From Datura wrightii (taxonomy: Eukaryota > Streptophyta > Magnoliopsida > Solanales > Solanaceae), in contig JASDFA010000002.1 of NCBI GenBank assembly GCA_035772735.1, positions 6,386,001 to 6,450,000 of the forward strand: 64,000 bases of DNA, given 5' to 3'. The notes below the pieces were generated by a model that saw only the letters and a list, made by a program, of their open reading frames with translations, did no database searches and was not told the origin of the DNA. The position numbers were made by a program, and so were the translations under genes. Position 1 is the first letter of the stretch; every line of letters begins with the position of its first letter. Of the stretch, positions 61,662 to 64,000 are shown in pieces.

Positions 61662-64000
61662 GATTGTCCAGGAAAGAATATTACTATTTTTGGATGGATA
61701 TTTGGGATATAATCAGATATTGATAGCCCTGAAAGATCAAAAGAAAACCACCTTTACATGTCCCTATGTGAAATTTACATTTAAAAGGATGCCCTTCGGA
61801 CTTTGTAATTCTCCAGCTACATTCCAAAGATGCATGATGTCAATTTTCTCAGATATGGTGGAGAATACCATGGAAGTCTTCATGGATGATTTCTCCATCG
61901 TGGGAAATTCATTTGATGATTGCTTGGCTCATTTGAATGAGGTGTTGAAAACGTATGAAGAAATGAACTTGGTTGTTAATTAGGAGAAGTGCCATTTCAT
62001 GGTAAAGGAAAGCATTGTGCTCGGGCACAAAATTTCTGAGAAGGGTAAAGAAGTAGACCAAGCAAAGATTGAAGCCATATCTCATCTACCTCCTCCAAAG
62101 ACTGTGAAAGGCATTCAAAGTTTCTTGGTTCATGTAGACTTTTATTGCTGGTTTATCAAGGACTTTTCCACGGTGGCTCACTCTCTATTTCAGTTGTTGG
62201 AAAAGGATACCAAGCTTCATTTTACGATGCGTGTATGAGGGATTTCCCTAAGCTGAAAAAGAAGCTTATATCGGCTCCAAATATCACCGCACCAGATTGG
62301 TCAAAGCCATTTGAATTGATATATGATGCAAATGGTGTTGTATTAGGAGCGGTACTTTGGCAAAGGAGTGAAAAGATCTTTCATCGTATGCTAGCAAGGC
62401 CTTGAATAATGCTCAAGCCAATTACACAGTGACAGAACAAGAGTTGCTTGCGGTAATATTTGTATTTGAGAAATTTTAAGCGTACTTGTTAGGAATGAAG
62501 GTGGTGGTACACACTGATCATGTAGCACTCTGATTATCTTATACAAAGAATGATGCAAAATCGAGACTCATTAGGTGGGTGCTTTTGCTCTAAGAATTTG
62601 AATTTGAAGTTAAAGATAGGAGAGAATGTGAAAATAAGGTGCCCAATTATCTTTCTCGATTAGAGGTAGATGGTAGGTTGGGTGGAGATGAGGATATAGA
62701 TGACACTTTCCCTGATGAGCGCATCTTGGCTGCTTTCAATAACCTAATACCTTGGTTTGCAGACTTTACCAACTTCTTGGCCAGCAACTTCATTCCCGAA
62801 GGTTTAAACTTCCATCAAAAGAATAAGTTTATGTATGATGTCAAAAATTCTATTGGGATGACCCATATTTTTTTTGCATCTTTACTGATGGCATGATTCG
62901 CCGATGTGTCTCAAAAGTCGAGATGATACCCATCCTTAAGGCATGTCATTCTTCGCTAGTTGGAGGCTATTATGGGAGTGTAAGGATAGCTGCAAAAGTT
63001 CTACAATGTGGGTTCTACATGCCCACTCTCCATCATGATGCTCATGACTTTATCAACCATTTTGACCAATGCCAACTATCTAGAAGTATCTCATGGGGAC
63101 ATGAGCTCCCTTTGACATCGATTCTAGAGGTAGAGCTGTTTGATGTGTGAGGGATCGACTTTATGAGACCATTTATGAGCTCTTATAGGAATATTTACAT
63201 TCTTGTGGTTTTATACAATGTGTCTAAGTGGGTTGAAGTAGTGATGTTGCCCAACAATAAGGGGAGAAGTGTGATAGCCTTTTGAAAGAAGCATATTTTC
63301 TCATGGTTTGGCACACTTAGAGCTATTATCAATGATGGAGGTTCCCACTTTTGCAACCGATTGTTCAACTTCTTGCTAGTAAAGTATGGTGTGAATCATA
63401 AAGTTTCTACCCATTATCATCCTCGGACAAATGGTCAAGAAGATGTATCCAACCGAGAGATTAAGTCCATATTGTCAAAAATAGTCAATGCAAATAGAAT
63501 AGATTGGGCAAGCAAACTAGATGACACCCTTTGGGCATACAAGATGACATACAAAAATGCCATTTGGAATGTCACCTTATCAGCTGGTCTTTAGCAAAGC
63601 TTTCCATTTACTGGTAGAGTTGGAGCATAAAGCCATGTGGGCACTGAAGAGTTTGAACCTTGACCGAGGAAAGGCTATCCATGGGCGTGTGGAAAACCTT
63701 AATGAATTGGATGAGTTTAGGATGAAGGCCTATGAAAATGCAGCCATATACAAAGTCCAAATGAAGCACTACCACAATCATAAAATTTTACACAGGGAAT
63801 TTGTTCTGAGAGATTGGGTGCTATTGTTCAACTCTAGATTGTGGTTGTTTCCTGGGAAGCTTAAATCCAAGTGGTCAGGTCCATTTAAGGTATCCCAAGT
63901 CTTTGTAAATGGAGCTATTGAACTTGAATGAGAAGATGGGCTGAGGTTTAAAGTGAATGGACAATGGGTTAAAAAGTACTTGGGTGTTTCTGAAGAAATC
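61662..64000 (+). pseudogene. R2: pol, RT core, RNase H and integrase
   Basis: Continues the R2 RT broken at 18065. A frameshift near 61690, then DGYLGYNQI, TFTCPYVKF, KRMPFGLCNSPATF and the catalytic FMDD (about 61888). Frameshift at about 62200 into RNase H (DACMRDFPKLKKKL, APDWSKPFEL, TVTEQELLAV). Zinc-binding integrase N-terminus 62900-63150 (DAHDFINHFDQCQ), core with GIDFMRPF, INDGGSHF and VSNREIKSIL, so D, D and E are all present, and a C-terminal part (KLKSKWSGPFKVSQV) to 63931 and beyond. Several single stops. Same family as R1, more complete. Any env-like gene would lie outside the window. Confidence 0.92.

Noticed and set aside
61662..64000. Envelope-like gene of an Athila element
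   Set aside because: Athila elements may carry one downstream of pol, but R2 pol runs to the window edge and R1 shows none before its LTR-like region.

Overview
The window is repeat DNA from a large plant nuclear genome. It is most likely a eudicot and probably Solanaceae, Capsicum- or Solanum-like. That guess rests on family knowledge of the chromovirus ends (TGTCACGCCCC / TGTAATACCCC LTR starts, a polypurine tract after an ATTCGAGGACGAATGTTC-type sequence) and the Athila-type pol, not on any gene. I found no host gene, tRNA, rRNA or CRISPR array. Almost everything from about 6.4 kb to 64 kb is LTR retrotransposon sequence, stacked element inside element, and every coding region is broken.

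Names used here: R0 to R9. R0 (about 1-5,480, minus) looks like one very long LTR with a primer-binding site on its left edge, Ogre/Tat-like. From 5,480 to 6,430 is AT-rich sequence in which I see nothing. R1 (about 6,430-10,007, minus) is the pol end of an Athila-like Ty3 element. It is cut inside its reverse transcriptase by R2, an Athila-like element on the plus strand (10,008 to beyond 64,000). R2 is itself cut twice. R3 (12,625-17,617, minus) is a 5.0-kb element with two LTRs and almost no coding sequence. R4 (18,066-61,656, minus) is a chromovirus that lands in the R2 reverse transcriptase and pushes its two halves 43.6 kb apart.

Inside R4 there are two further stacks. In its gag gene sits R5, a hAT-type MITE of about 0.72 kb (24,455-35,226 including its passenger), and inside R5 sits R6, a 10-kb minus-strand chromovirus (24,529-34,578), the best preserved element here. 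In the right LTR of R4 sits R7, a plus-strand chromovirus related to R4 (36,934-60,609). The left LTR of R7 carries two more insertions only 28 bp apart: R8 (37,057-46,488, minus), which has gag-protease and an extra ORF but no reverse transcriptase or integrase, and R9 (46,517-51,128, minus), a 4.6-kb solo LTR with a 39-bp tandem array and long microsatellites. Nesting reaches five levels (R1 > R2 > R4 > R7 > R8/R9). Seven insertions were tested: R3, R4, R5, R6, R7, R8 and R9. Each is bounded by a readable target-site duplication: AAT[C/T]T for R3, AGATC for R4, CT[G/C]TTGAA for R5, GTAAA for R6, AGTCT for R7, [G/T]TTAT for R8 and GAAGG for R9.

Functionally, the chromovirus genes follow gag - protease - reverse transcriptase/RNase H - integrase - chromodomain, and the Athila-like genes follow gag-protease - reverse transcriptase - RNase H - integrase. 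Most premature stops are C-to-T type changes (CAG to TAG, CGA to TGA, TGG to TAG), as expected for old, methylated, silenced copies. The points most worth following up are: the pol-less R8 with its extra ORF and an internal promoter-like region; a conserved ~50-nt hairpin element downstream of the last ORF in all Athila-related copies whose 3' end is in the window; and clusters of short palindromes in the U3 regions of unrelated families. I did not find a clearly new biological system beyond these.
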